Source of the DNA: Tretioscincus oriximinensis
Taxonomy: Eukaryota; Chordata; Lepidosauria; Squamata; Gymnophthalmidae
Length of the DNA stretch: 64,000 nucleotides
Assembly (NCBI GenBank): GCA_022410635.1
Contig: JAJVDF010000654.1
Span: 101,985 to 165,984 of the forward strand
Direction of reading: 5' to 3'
Position numbers and translations under genes: made by a program. This document shows, one piece after another, positions 20,726 to 30,849 of the stretch (position 1 is the first letter of the stretch; each line of letters opens with the position of its first letter). A model generated the notes under the pieces. It was given only the letters and a program-made list of their open reading frames with translations. It was not told the DNA's origin and made no database searches.

Positions 20726-21149
20726 CCTACCCCAGATGTAAACTATATAATAAAGCAAGCTATATATGCTGCTCATATAGTAGTTGCCAGAGGATGGAAG
20801 GATAGGGTAAAATGGACCTTAACGTCATGGTATGAGTACATGGCAGAGATAATGTTATTCGATGCTATTCGTGATAAGAGACACAGCAATATGTACATAC
20901 CGGTTAGGTTTAATTGGATACAGAGATGGGGCTGTATTTATGTTGAGGCTATTCCAGATGATAGCAATATACATGTATCATTGAAAGAAATGACTGCTCT
21001 AATGTCTAATCTTAAGTTGATATTCTGATCACTTATGCCGATTGTTTTCATGGTCCAATGGGCGGGAGGTGGGTGGGAGTTGTTGTTTTGTTTTATGTAT
21101 AATTTCTGTAATGCAAAATCTAATAAAAATATTTAAAAAAAAAAAAAAA
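20726..21149 (+). mobile_element. 5'-truncated L1 insertion with target-site duplication
   Basis: A 424-bp 3' end of L1: the end of ORF2 (stop at about 21026-21028) contains KWTLTSWYEYMAEIML and an Arg/Trp-rich tail. A 3'UTR, a cluster with aataaaaatatt and an A-tail follow. It is bounded by gaaaatactgtcag (20712-20725) and gaaaatactgttag (21150-21163), a 14-bp target duplication with one difference. It probably moved by target-primed reverse transcription and is relatively young. Confidence 0.8.
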
Positions 21150-21399
21150 GAAAATACTGTTAGATACGACACGTTTGAACAAAAACGACTTTTGTAAAAT
21201 TTGCTCTTCCCTAGAGACATTTGCACGTCGTGGCACAAAGTCTTTATATATGCATACATTTGTATACAAACAAATATGCTGCAAAGCTAAGTGGAGTGGA
21301 TGGGTTGCTCCCTTGTTCAAGTTTAAATTTCTGACACAAATATGGATCACACTGCTGAACCTACATGAAGTTATTACCATCCTTCTCAGTAATAAATAG

Positions 21400-21760
21400 A
21401 AGAACAGGAGTGTTGAGAACAGGTGGCGATTTTGCCTTCTTCTGTTCCAGACTGCCCAGGTGCAATTGGTTGGCAGAAGGCTGGACTAGAATCTCTTAGG
21501 CTGACCAGATGACCCCTTTTGGGGGGGTTGAAAACCTGGTTTTGGGGTGCCTCCCAGTTTTTTCTGAGGAAATTTTTTTCAAAAAAAGATTTCCTTTCTA
21601 ATTTTATTTTGTTTTTTTAATTATTTTTCCTCAGAAAAAAATGGGAGGCACCCCAAAAATGGGTTTTCAACACACACACACACACACCCCAAAAAAGGTT
21701 CATCTAGGCTCTGGCACGATTCAGCAGGGCTCCTCTGATGTTCTTACGTTCTTAATGGTG
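21400..21760 (+). mobile_element. CR1-like LINE 3'UTR interrupted by a foldback element
   Basis: Left half (to about 21497) ends gaaggctggactaga. The right half (from about 21715) resumes ggctctggcacgattcagca and ends cttacgttctta. The insert is the 21498 element. Confidence 0.7.
21498..21716. mobile_element. Foldback MITE, family G
   Basis: Long inverted arms: ggctgaccagatgacccctt, gaaaacctggttttggggtg, cctcccagttttttctgagg on the left are mirrored by cctcagaaaaaaatgggagg, caccccaaaaatgggttttc and a (CA)n-expanded border on the right. Other copies at 24760, 58685 (partial) and 60960. No coding capacity. Confidence 0.65.
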
Positions 21761-22139
21761 GTATCCTGCCGATGATTCTGCTCCACGTGTAAATGGAATA
21801 TCCGTAATATACGGCTTTATTTCTCTCTCTCTTTTAACAAAGATCTCCTAAGAAAGAGGCTAGTCTGATAGGAGCTCTCCTTTCACCAGTGCCACAGATT
21901 TCACATTTGACTCCCAGTTACAGTATACAGAGACGTGAATGTTCCTTTATTGTATTTCCCATTAATCAGATTCCTTTTTATCATCCCTGGAATCAAGGGA
22001 GGNGAGTCGCCGCTTGGTATCGGCCAATTCAGCGGGAGCATAAAACATGGCAGAAAGCCTGCAGTTTTCATCTGTGCGGCTCTTCCTCCTCAAAGGGAAT
22101 ACTGTATACACAGGCCCATCACCCTACAAAATAAGGGCC

Positions 22140-22915
22140 CATTGTAGAGGAAGGGTTAATAAGTGATGTATAGAAGGGCCCATTTCAGGCACGGCAAACC
22201 TTGACCTTTCATAAATTATACTGGCGGGGCTGCAAGTGTGTAGGGGGCTCCATGCAGCTGCGTGCGACGTTGATATTGTTCCCACCATCTCAAAGTGCAA
22301 CAAATCCCTCTATTGTCTCCCCGGTTTATCTGGTTCCTCTTGTTTATTAGCAGAGGTTGTTTGGCATTGGCTCCAGCCCTGGGCGGGTGGAAAGAGTGCT
22401 GGCACGCACCAAAGAGGGAGGGAGGAGAGGAGGGGGGGATGAGAAGGCTCTATCAATGGCGTTATTGTCCCACCATTTTTGTTGCTGCTGTAATGATATG
22501 TTTGGGGGGAAAAAAAGTTGGGCTGGGGAGAGAGAGGGAAATCTGTGCAAAGGACTTGGTAAGAATTGTTGTCTGGGCCCCAAGCGGATGCTGCTGCAGC
22601 TGGGAGGATGGCCTGGGAGGACAGAAGAGTGACAGGGCTGCAATGCGCCTTTATTCGGCTGCTTTGGATTCTGATCTTCACCGTAGTGTTGAGCATGGCA
22701 ATCCACAGGTGTTGGGGCCTTTCTTCTGTTGCAGGCTGGATTTAACGCCTCACTAAGCTCCCAGGAGCCTGCTAAGACAACGTAGCAGCGAATAATGTTG
22801 TTAATAGGTTTTGCTTTTAGGCCCAACAAACCCTGACAGCTTTTGTTTCTCTTCACACCAATTTGATATTAAAATAATAAAAACCTGAGGGCTGGTTTAT
22901 TTATCTGTAGTTCAG
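22140..22915. other. Repeat-free block, possibly conserved non-coding
   Basis: About 775 bp with no match to other parts of the window and a balanced composition. Open frames on both strands (e.g. 22295-22756) overlap each other and have no motif, so I do not call a gene. Unique sequence inside such a repeat-dense window is a fair place to look for a regulatory element. Confidence 0.3.
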
Positions 22916-22932
22916 GGGGCATTGGTGATCAA

Positions 22933-23388
22933 GAAGAAGAAGAAGAAGAAGAAGAAGAAGAAGAAGAAGAAGAAGAAGAAGAAGAAGAAGAAGAAGAAGA
23001 AGAAGAAGAAGAAGAANNNNNNNNNNNNNNNNNNNNNNNNNNNNNNNNNNNNNNNNNNNNNNNNNNNNNNNNNNNNNNNNNNNNNNNNNNNNNNNNNNNN
23101 NNNNNNNNNNNNNNNNNNNNNNNNNNNNNNNNNNNNNNNNNNNNNNNNNNNNNNNNNNNNNNNNNNNNNNNNNNNNNNNNNNNNNNNNNNNNNNNNNNNN
23201 NNNNNNNNNNNNNNNNNNNNNNNNNNNNNNNNNNNNNNNNNNNNNNNNNNNNNNNNNNNNNNNNNNNNNNNNNNNNNNNNNNNNNNNNNNNNNNNNNNNN
23301 NNNNNNGAAGAAGAAGAAGAAGAAGAAGAAGAAGAAGAAGAAGAAGAAGAAGAAGAAGAAGAAGAAGAAGAAGAAGAAGAAGAAGAAC
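22933..23388. repeat. (GAA)n array containing the assembly gap
   Basis: GAA repeats run 22933-23016, then 290 Ns (23017-23306), then GAA again to 23388. The array is the expanded (TTC)n tail of the minus-strand SINE at right. Its true length is unknown because assembly failed inside it. Confidence 0.95.
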
Positions 23389-23577
23389 TGGGTTGTGGTG
23401 GTTCCCATTTATGTAGTTACAGTGTGTTGCAATTTCTTGCAATTCTTGTTTATGAAAAGCTGGGTTGGCTAGAGTTACAGGCTAGGAGAAGGTGCTCACC
23501 CTTCCCCACGTCTGACACAGGGTTTCGAAAACTGATCGCTCAGGCGGGAGTCTTCTTGGAGAGTACACCATTCGTGC
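23389..23577 (-). mobile_element. tRNA-derived SINE (TTC-tailed), full length
   Basis: ctgggttgtggtggttccca (3' end), gcaatttcttgcaattcttg, agctgggttggctagagtta, ttccccacgtctgacacagg and the tRNA-like head gctcaggcgggagtcttctt ... attcgtgcct. The GAA array is its tail. Confidence 0.75.
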
Positions 23578-24036
23578 CTATTAAGAGAACCTAAGAGGAG
23601 CCCTGGTGAAAGGGGCCAGAGCCTATCTAGTCCAGCATTCTGTCCCACACAGAGGCCCGCCAATTGCACCTGGGCAGTCTCAAACAGAAGAAGACAAAGC
23701 CTTCACCTGTTCTCCATTCCCTGCAAATGGTATTTCAGGATTCCTTCCTGTTGGTCCATCCCGGAGGCAGTATTAAAAGATCCATCATAGTAGCTATTTA
23801 TACCCTTGATGTCCAAGAACCTGTCCAGTCCTGTCTTAAAGGTATCCAGGCTTCTAGCTACCACTACAGGCCGAGGATGACTCTTTGTCTGCCCTTTGTC
23901 TGAGAAGTTAACATTTCTCCTGCTTATAGGCCCTATTGGCACTAAGCTTCCTTCTGGCTATATCTTGGAACAGAGCTTGGCCATAGACATGCCAGTGTAG
24001 ACTATGGCAGGCCCCATTCAGGACCATTGCACCTTG
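23578..24036 (-). mobile_element. CR1-like LINE 3' end fused to the SINE head
   Basis: Same content, order and ends as 11263-11697 (cctattaagagaacctaaga at the SINE junction; accattgcaccttgatcctg at the far end). Confidence 0.75.
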
Positions 24037-24305
24037 ATCCTGCCTTTTTATACCCCGGTTTTCTCACGCAAAGGGACTCATTTTTGCCCAAAGGCTTACA
24101 TTTTATCTTCTCCACCAGGCTGCGGTGGTTCCCATTTATGTAGTTGCAGTTAGTTGCAATTTCTTGCAATTATTGCTTTCAAATAGCTGGGTTGGCTAGA
24201 GCTACAGGCTAGTAGAAGATGCTCATGCCTCCCCATGTTCAACACAGGACGTCCAAACCTGATCTCCCAGATGAGATACTGTCTTCTTAGCTACTGTGCC
24301 ATTTA
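24037..24305 (-). mobile_element. tRNA-derived SINE, minus strand
   Basis: tttttataccccggttttct, ccaccaggctgcggtggttc, gggttggctagagctacagg and head ccagatgagatactgtcttc. It abuts the previous CR1 fragment and is followed by another inverted CR1-like piece (24306-24420). Confidence 0.65.
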
Positions 24306-24755
24306 TGCCTGCTGAAGGCAAAATCTTCAGCTGTTTCCAACTCCCTTCAAATGACATTCAGGAACACTGATTGTTGCTCCATCCCAGAAGAAGTTTCAAG
24401 ACATCCATGCTAGGAGCTAGCTTGGTTTCCAGGCTGATAGCTGTTGCCAGAATGGCAAAACCTGTTTGCTCTTATCTCTCTGCAAATGACCTTTAGAGGC
24501 TGCCTGTCNTTCTCTCCAATGATTGGCATGGAAGGATTCTCTCTCCCATGGAAGGACTGGCATGGAAATATCTTCTGGCGCTGCCTCTTGGGTAGAGCAA
24601 CACGAAGTAATCCTAAAATACCATTTGAACAGGTGCATATTTTGCCTTCTTCAACTTCAGACTGCCCTGGTGCAATTGATGGGTCACTGTGTGAGACAGA
24701 ATACTGGCCTCTGGCCCCTTTCAGCACAGCTGTTCTTGTGTTCTTATGTTCTCTT
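24306..24755. mobile_element. Two CR1-like fragments in opposite orientation
   Basis: 24306-24420 is inverted 3'UTR (gaaggcaaaatcttcagctg; tgttgctccatcccagaag). From about 24560 a plus-strand 3'UTR runs (cgaagtaatcctaaaatacc; ggtgcaattgatgggtcact) to the tail gttcttatgttctc. Confidence 0.55.
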
Positions 24756-24759
24756 AAGT

Positions 24760-24945
24760 AGGCTGACCTTTTTGGGGGGGTTGGAAACCCTGTTTTAGGG
24801 TGCCTCCTGGTTTTGCTGAGGAATTTTCTTTTTCAAAAAAAGATACTTTTTTCGGAAAAAAAATTTCCTCAGCAAAAAGCAGGAGGCAGCCCAGAACCAG
24901 GTTTTCACACACACNCCAAAAGGGTCATCTGGTCAGGCTACCTTA
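24760..24945. mobile_element. Foldback MITE, family G
   Basis: taggctgacctttttggggg and gggtgcctcctggttttgct are mirrored by agcaaaaagcaggaggcagc and aaaagggtcatctggtcagg ct. It follows a CR1-like tail directly. Confidence 0.65.
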
Positions 24946-25254
24946 AGATATATTGAAATAAATAATGACAAATCTCACATTGGAGGAAAGCTGCTTTCGG
25001 AGTGCTTTTCTCCCACGTAGTGAGATATAAAGCATCTTGGTGCAGCATGAATGTGTGGTTCCGAAAAGCTTGACCATGCGTGCAAGAATGACAGCCCTGC
25101 CACACATCCAGACAAACAGCGCCAGTGGCCAAGAAAAGTCACCACGCTTTCCTTGTGTCTCTACCGCTGTCTTGTGAACAGTGGCGCCATGATCATCTAA
25201 TCTATGGAGAGGCCACATTGTGTACAATTCTGGTTANGACACTTTATAAAATAT

Positions 25255-25435
25255 TTTGTTGGAGAAAGTGCAGAAAAGAGCAACAAGCATATCAAGGGGC
25301 TGGAATAAAATCCCTATTGAAATTAGGAAGCAATGTCTAGACCTCTCTAGCCTTGAAAGAGGACATTTAAGAGGTATTCCGATTGAACTGCATTAAAACC
25401 ATGCATGGGATTGATAAGGTGGCTGGGAAAAAGGA
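25255..25435 (+). mobile_element. CR1-like LINE ORF fragment
   Basis: gagaaagtgcagaaaagagc aacaagc, caatgtctagacctctctag and accatgcatgggattgataa; no tail. Confidence 0.55.
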
Positions 25436-25464
25436 CCATGAAGTTGTTGGTTCTTCTGCTTGAA

Positions 25465-25488
25465 AAGTACATGTGCAGCGCTATATAA

Positions 25489-25574
<86 letters not shown>

Positions 25575-25608
25575 GGCGATGATGGCGATGATGGTGATGA
25601 TGGTGATG
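25465..25608. repeat. (GAT)n microsatellite after a SINE/LINE-type end
   Basis: gtgcagcgctatataaatg is a typical retroposon 3' end. It runs into about 40 GAT triplets with regular GGC GAT variants toward the right. Confidence 0.9.
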
Positions 25609-25699
25609 CCCAACCCTGCCTCGCATTTTTGCGTGCCTTTCAGAGAGACAGGGCATAGAAAAGCTGCTTTTTCCTATTGAATTAACCACAGGGAAAAAC

Positions 25700-26150
25700 A
25701 GCTACTGTGACTGTAGTCTCCAAACTCAAGTGAGTTTAGTTGTGAGGGTTTTGTCTCTTTGAATTCACAAGGGGAGCCAACAGCCAGTGACGAAAGAGAT
25801 GTAGATTAGCCACTTGCAAGCAAGAAATTATGCCAGGGTTTTATGGGAACTGGAGATGAATTTGTTCATAAGTGTGGAGAAAGCTTAAGTCATTCAGCGT
25901 GTGATATTTAGAAATAGATTATAAAATTCAGTAGTCTGGAAATATCACAATAAACGTTTCCATTCCTGGCGGTTATGTACAAAACATGACCATCATTCTG
26001 GGTCATGTTTAGGCCGCTTCCCCAAGGCGATGTTGGCACCCCACTGGTACTTACGTGTTCACGACTCCACCCCACACGGTGACGGGCTTTCTGGCATCAA
26101 CCCGGAATAAAGNTCCATTTGGGTGGAATATCCTGTAGCCAATTCTTTCA
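25700..26150. other. No recognisable element
   Basis: Mixed-composition sequence without repeats shared elsewhere in the window. Confidence 0.35.
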
Positions 26151-26154
26151 GCTA

Positions 26155-26735
26155 CAGAGTCTTCCCCTGCAACAAAGGCTCCTTGCACACAATGGTTTTC
26201 TACCTTGTTCATAGTGCAATCAGGATGTCCCAGGCACAAGTACTACGTGTTTTCCCAGAATAAACTATTGCTCAGATATTCAGGCATCGTTCCGGAGAAC
26301 CCCCGTACTCTCGCGACCGTATGCTTGTGCACAAATTAGACACAAGGTGATAAAACAATCGAGAACACAGTAGTCAATTTCAGAGAAATAGCCGTGTTAG
26401 TCTAGCAGAAAGTCCAGCAAAGGGGCTAGCAGCACTTTGAGACTAACTTGAGAAAAGTGGTTGGCATAATATTTCGTAGACAGGTCTACTTCTTGTCTAC
26501 GAAATATTATGCCAACCACTTTTCTCAAGTTAGTCTCAAAGTGCTGCTAGCCCCTTTGCTGGAGAACACAGTAGTTATTCCTATTCCCTGTTGCGAGTAA
26601 AAAAAAAAAATTATCAGACTGCACTGCAACGAGATCAAAGAATGATCTTACAGAATTAGGGGAATTGGTCACGGAATATACACGTTTGGTGTGCTATGGA
26701 CATGCGATTCCTATATTCCGGATTATAGCATTGTA
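26155..26735 (+). mobile_element. Family Y copy interrupted by family P hairpin
   Basis: Landmarks cagaataaactattgctcag, catcgttccggagaacccc, cacaaattagacacaagg, then after the insert cagactgcactgcaacgaga and cctatattccggattatagc. Without 26375-26575 the sequence reads through. Confidence 0.6.
26375..26561. mobile_element. Family P inverted dimer with perfect 68-bp arms
   Basis: 26415-26482 and 26494-26561 are exact reverse complements, separated by an 11-base loop (ggtctacttct). A single-stranded lead (26375-26414, caatttcagagaaatagccg...) continues the left arm in the normal family P order. The whole is bounded by gagaacacagtagt at 26361-26374 and 26562-26575, an exact 14-bp target duplication. 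Family P elsewhere reads aagctt where both arms here read aatatt, so one arm was copied from the other. Confidence 0.85.
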
Positions 26736-26739
26736 GCAG

Positions 26740-27055
26740 CCTGTGGAGTTTACTTCCTGAAGAGGTAGTGGTAGCTAACAGCTTGGATAGTTTCAAGACA
26801 GGACTAGACAGGTTTATGGACACTAAGGGTATAAATGGATACTAAGATAGTTGTCTGGATGTCGCCTCCGGGATGGAGCAACAGGCAGGACTCTTGAAAT
26901 ACCATTTGCAGGGAGTCATGAACAGGAGCATATTTTGCTTTCCTCTGTTCGGACTGCCCAGGTGCATCTGGTGGGCCTCTGTGTGACACAGAATGCTGGA
27001 CTTGATGGGCTGTGGCCTGATCCAGTATGGCTCTTCTTATGTTCTTATGTTTTAA
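26740..27055 (+). mobile_element. CR1-like LINE ORF end and 3'UTR with tail
   Basis: gcctgtggagtttacttcct, ggactagacaggtttatgga, ggcctctgtgtgacacagaa and tail ttcttatgttcttatg. Confidence 0.75.
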
Positions 27056-27129
27056 GTTGTGGTGTTTTATTCCAAGTGGACTGCTGANCATCCGTCACTG
27101 TGTGGGGCNGAGTTGTGACTATGTTGCTG

Positions 27130-27800
27130 TTAGACTATAATGTCAAGGTCATNCGAAATGTGGGAATTATAGAACTTTGATGAGACTGGTGATGACGATA
27201 TAATGACGATTTTATTTAGTTTGGNGGTAGCTGACTTTAGTTTATAAGATAGCTTTACTATCAGAATGTTTGGTCTGGCTGAGTTATTATTAGTTTGCAG
27301 TTCCTCAACATCAGCTAACCCACCACTTGGTCTTCCAAACTTACATTGTTTTTGCACAAAAATTTGCCAGCCTCTATAACTGGGGATTGACAGCATATCC
27401 CCAGTAGGAATCATGTTTCTTGCAAAGCTATTATTGGAAACTTTGTTAAAAACTCTAAAATCAGGTGATTGCATGCTTTTGATTGCCATTCTGTTATGTT
27501 CCAAGAGACCAGGCCTATTAGATGAAGATGGTGGTTAGATAGTCAGTCCATAGCTGATATTTTCTCTGGGGGCTTCAGGCAAATACAGCCATTTTTTGAT
27601 TGTGGAATCCCTTGGATTGTGTTGGTAACTTCTGAATTGGAAGGTGTTAGGAGGTCATTGGATCCAAGTTCATAGGGCTCGAACAATCTAGATTCTGAAT
27701 ATTCCTGATTGCACTGATTTCTAGACAATCTGGAAATTGCTGTGTATCCTTCACTCTTTGGGGGAGAAATTGGATCAAATCTCTCTGAGCAAAGAGGTAA
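27130..27800 (-). pseudogene. LINE AP-endonuclease N-terminal remnant
   Basis: On the minus strand one frame reads SWNITEWQSKACN and, some residues on, PIIALQET. This matches the start of the apurinic-endonuclease domain of non-LTR retrotransposons (a W-N-I strand and the L-Q-E-T metal-binding loop). The expected Trp after LQET is a TGA stop. After a frame change it continues IPSYRGWQIFVQKQ and GRPSGGLA, also typical of this domain. In an active element this enzyme nicks the target DNA for reverse transcription. At least one frameshift, one nonsense change and several Ns make this a dead copy. The clade is uncertain (L1-, Tx1- or RTE-like). Confidence 0.45.
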
Positions 27801-28590
27801 GTCAGTTGCAGNATTTTTGATTCTGAATGTTGACCATGTAAGTACCAGTACGGCACCAATATTGTGTGAGGAAGTGACCTTAGTTATGCTTCATAGATAT
27901 TCCAGTTGCTTGATGTTATCCACCCATCTTGTCTTTTGCTTTCTTCCCTCCTTCTTCCATCAGGCTTGTTAAGCACAATAATTTTTTCTAGTCCTTTCCT
28001 CAAATTCTGTGTCCAGAACTTTCCCCTGAAAAAAGAAGGTCTTATTCTAGGCGCCAATGTTCGATGTGTCCACTATAATTCTCTTATGGCTCCTTCCACC
28101 CTGACTTATAGAGTAAGCATTGTGTGTTGCGTTGAACTACAAAGAGATTAATCAAGTGTGAAATGGAATATAAGGAACAGAATATAGTCTTCTGTAGTTA
28201 AAGACAAACAAAACCTTTAACAAATTATCCCTTTTAAAAAAGAGGTCAAATAATTCTTAGTTCTAGGAGAGAATGTCCTAATGANATCTGAAAGAGTGGC
28301 AGTGACTATATAACTATTTGTCTCATTAGGATTTATGGTCCTCAAGCCACAACCACTGAACTAGCCAACTAGATATGAAAACACACAAGTATCCTTCCCC
28401 AAACTACCGATTAATAGAGTTATAAGCCTCACCCAAAATATCTAGTTCTGTCTTATAGTGCCAGTTTGTTCCTCGCCATTTTCAGTCCAGCAAAGGGTCA
28501 GGAGACAATCAGGAGACAATGGAGATTTTATATCTTTTTGCTGCTTTTTTAATCATATTTATGTATTTATATTTATATTTCCCTCCTTCT
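27801..28590. other. No recognisable element
   Basis: Possibly the upstream part of the same LINE, but no domain is visible. Confidence 0.3.
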
Positions 28591-28760
28591 GGTCTCTGCT
28601 TATGGGAATTTTGCCTGGAGTGATATCACTTATGGTCCCACCCTGGAAATGACATCATAAAATGCCTGCATGTCATGTGCAAGAGAGTCTCCAATGCATG
28701 AGACTTTTGGCTCCCACTATGAGATTCCTGGTGGGAAACTCCCAGCACTGGACTGGTGTG
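28590..28760 (+). repeat. Family Z copy
   Basis: ctggagtgatatcacttatg, ctggaaatgacatcataaaa and atgagattcctggtggg follow the family Z order. Confidence 0.4.
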
Positions 28761-29450
28761 GGTTTATTGCAAGGCTTCCATAGAGCTNCACAGGATTGCT
28801 AGTAGACCTTGCGGACTAGCAGACCCTGGTCCTGAATGTGGAGGCATGTAGGTGACATGTCTCCATGTTTGCAACNACATGAAACTACCCTTCCCTGGGG
28901 ATGAATAGAAGATCCATCAAAAGCACAATGATGAAATAGGTCCTCAGAGCTGGAGTGTGAACTGGTCCACAACAGCAACTTTGTTCAGAATTATTGGTTT
29001 GGATCATGGAAAGATCCACNGGCCCCATTTGAAAGTACCAGTTCAAGATGTGCATGTTTATCATGTATTTGTCCATACACATGTGGATTTCATGTTCTTT
29101 GAAAACCTAATAAAGCTGATTGACAGTAATACAAATGGGATGTATTTTAGTAAGAAACAGCTTTCTAAAGTTTCTTTAACATTCATAGTTTTCACCAGCA
29201 GCAGAAAGCTATGAANTGAAGTTTTTGTATATTGCAAACAGCTGATAGTGAAATTAGAAAACATTTCCTTTGTTTAGAGAAAGAGGAAAGCCCTCTGTTA
29301 CAAAGAATGAAGATTTTGACTGCATATGGATATATGTATAGTGGAAAGACTGAATGAATGTGACAATAGTCAAAATGTTTCAATGTGCCTGTGTGTTCCA
29401 CGGGACTCATTAAGTACTCAGTTTCTTTGGAGAGAGAAAGTTGGTTTGAA
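28761..29450. other. No recognisable element
   Basis: AT-rich sequence with Ns; short frames only. Confidence 0.35.
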
Positions 29451-29453
29451 ACT

Positions 29454-29533
29454 GATGATGATGATGATGAAGTAGAAGAAAAAGAACAACCACTGCCGCT
29501 GCCGCCGCCGCCGCAACCACCACCACCACCACC

Positions 29534-29567
<34 letters not shown>

Positions 29568-29577
29568 TCATCATCAT
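29454..29577. repeat. Compound microsatellite (GAT)n-(GCC)n-(CAC)n-(ATC)n
   Basis: GAT at 29454-29470, GCC/GCT around 29495-29512, CAC at 29516-29548, ATC at 29549-29577. The 79-codon frame over it encodes only homopolymer-like runs. Confidence 0.9.
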
Positions 29578-29764
29578 GTTGGATTGTTATCCATTCACCA
29601 ATCCAGAATGGAAATTTTCAATAGGTTTTAAAAGGACACGCAATTTCAAATTACCTTAAATTTATACCACCAACAAAAAAGTTAGGTCATAACTATGGGT
29701 GACTTTATCTCACCATGCATCACTATGCAATGCAGTATTTCCTATCAAACCACATTTTCTGCAG

Positions 29765-30078
29765 GCACGNATAGCTCAGTTGCTTAGGAATTCGTCTCTC
29801 GCCTGGGAGATCGGGTTTCGAAGTCCTGTGTGGGACGTGGGGAGGGGTGAGCACCTTCCACTAGCTTGTAGCTCTAGCCAACCCAGCTATTCGAAAGCAA
29901 GAATTGCAAGAAATTGCAACTGACTGCAAGTAGATACATGGGAACCACCATAGCCTGGTGGGGAAGATAGAATGTGAGCCTTCGGGCAAAATATATCCTT
30001 GTAAGCCGCTTTGAGTCCCTTGAAAGGTGAGAAAAGCGGGGTATAAGAATCAAGTTCTTCTTCTTCTTCTTTTATCCT
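29765..30078 (+). mobile_element. tRNA-derived SINE (TTC-tailed), full length
   Basis: Head: tagctcagttgcttagg (A-box-like) and gagatcgggtttcgaagtcc (B-box-like), spaced as in a tRNA. Body: agctctagccaacccagcta, attgcaagaaattgcaactg, gggaaccaccatagcctggt. 3' end: gtaagccgctttgagtccc and gaaaagcggggtataag, then (TTC)n. The A and B boxes form the internal RNA polymerase III promoter of such SINEs. This is the best reference copy in the window. Confidence 0.85.
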
Positions 30079-30607
30079 CAAATAATTTTGCTTTTTTATG
30101 CCAGTTTTCCTACAGCTTAAGTTCAGATCATTCTTCCACTTTTTTGTTGTTGAGGCAGCCAATCGTTTGTGGTAATATGGAATCCCAGCCCATCATTTAT
30201 AAATGGATAGGGAAATATTGTTTTCACTTTAAATCAACTTACAAAGCTCTGAGCCTTATTCTGATCTACATCTCGGAATAGTAGCGCCCCATCNACATGC
30301 ACTGGGGTATTGGTGACATCGTAAAAATCACGGATTTTTGCCCTGGACTCCTTCATGCACTGTAAAATCATGGATTGTCCGTGAATTCCACATCATATGG
30401 CAACCCTTGCAAAGAACAAAAGGAGATTTTTGACGGACAAGCAGAAGATGTGTTATACAAAAAGTGTCATGAACTTTCAAACATGAAAAGCACCAAAATA
30501 ACTGTGTGTAGACGGACCAAAACAGCATTGTAAGACCTTGATTAGGCAACATAGGGAAATAACACTAAAAAATAGAACTGTCTGGATGCTGCCACAATGC
30601 TTCGTAG

Positions 30608-30712
30608 GCAATAAACATGAGCTTGGGTGGGCTCCAGGAGACACTGAAGGGCAGATGTGGTGTGCTGTGGTCACGAAGAGTCAGACACGATTAAACAGCA
30701 AAACAACAGCAG
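30608..30712 (+). mobile_element. BovB/RTE-type LINE 3' end
   Basis: gggctccaggagacactgaa gggcag, gtgtgctgtggtcacgaag and agagtcagacacgattaaac closely follow the well-known BovB 3' terminus (in ruminants: 'agagtcggacacgactga'). In frame it resembles the end of the BovB ORF (GWAPGDTEGQ). Only the last 105 bp are kept. Confidence 0.7.
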
Positions 30713-30849
30713 CTTGTTTGTAGCTGCGCTCTTGTCCCCATCTGCAGAAATATCTGCCCTGAGAGCGTGAAATGTGGAGGTCTGAAACTTGCAATCCATA
30801 CCTAAATAAATCTACGGGATTCGTTCTTTAATTTTCTAGTAATTTCCAT

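Noticed and set aside
22912..23442. Long open frames on both strands across the GAA array and N gap
   Set aside because: They translate GAA/TTC repeats and unknown bases only; not genes.
25473..25689. Poly-Asp, poly-His and poly-Met frames
   Set aside because: (GAT)n microsatellite.
29767..29840. tRNA-like sequence with A and B boxes
   Set aside because: It is the head of a tRNA-derived SINE (body and tail follow, other copies exist); no proper cloverleaf or 3' terminator of a tRNA gene.
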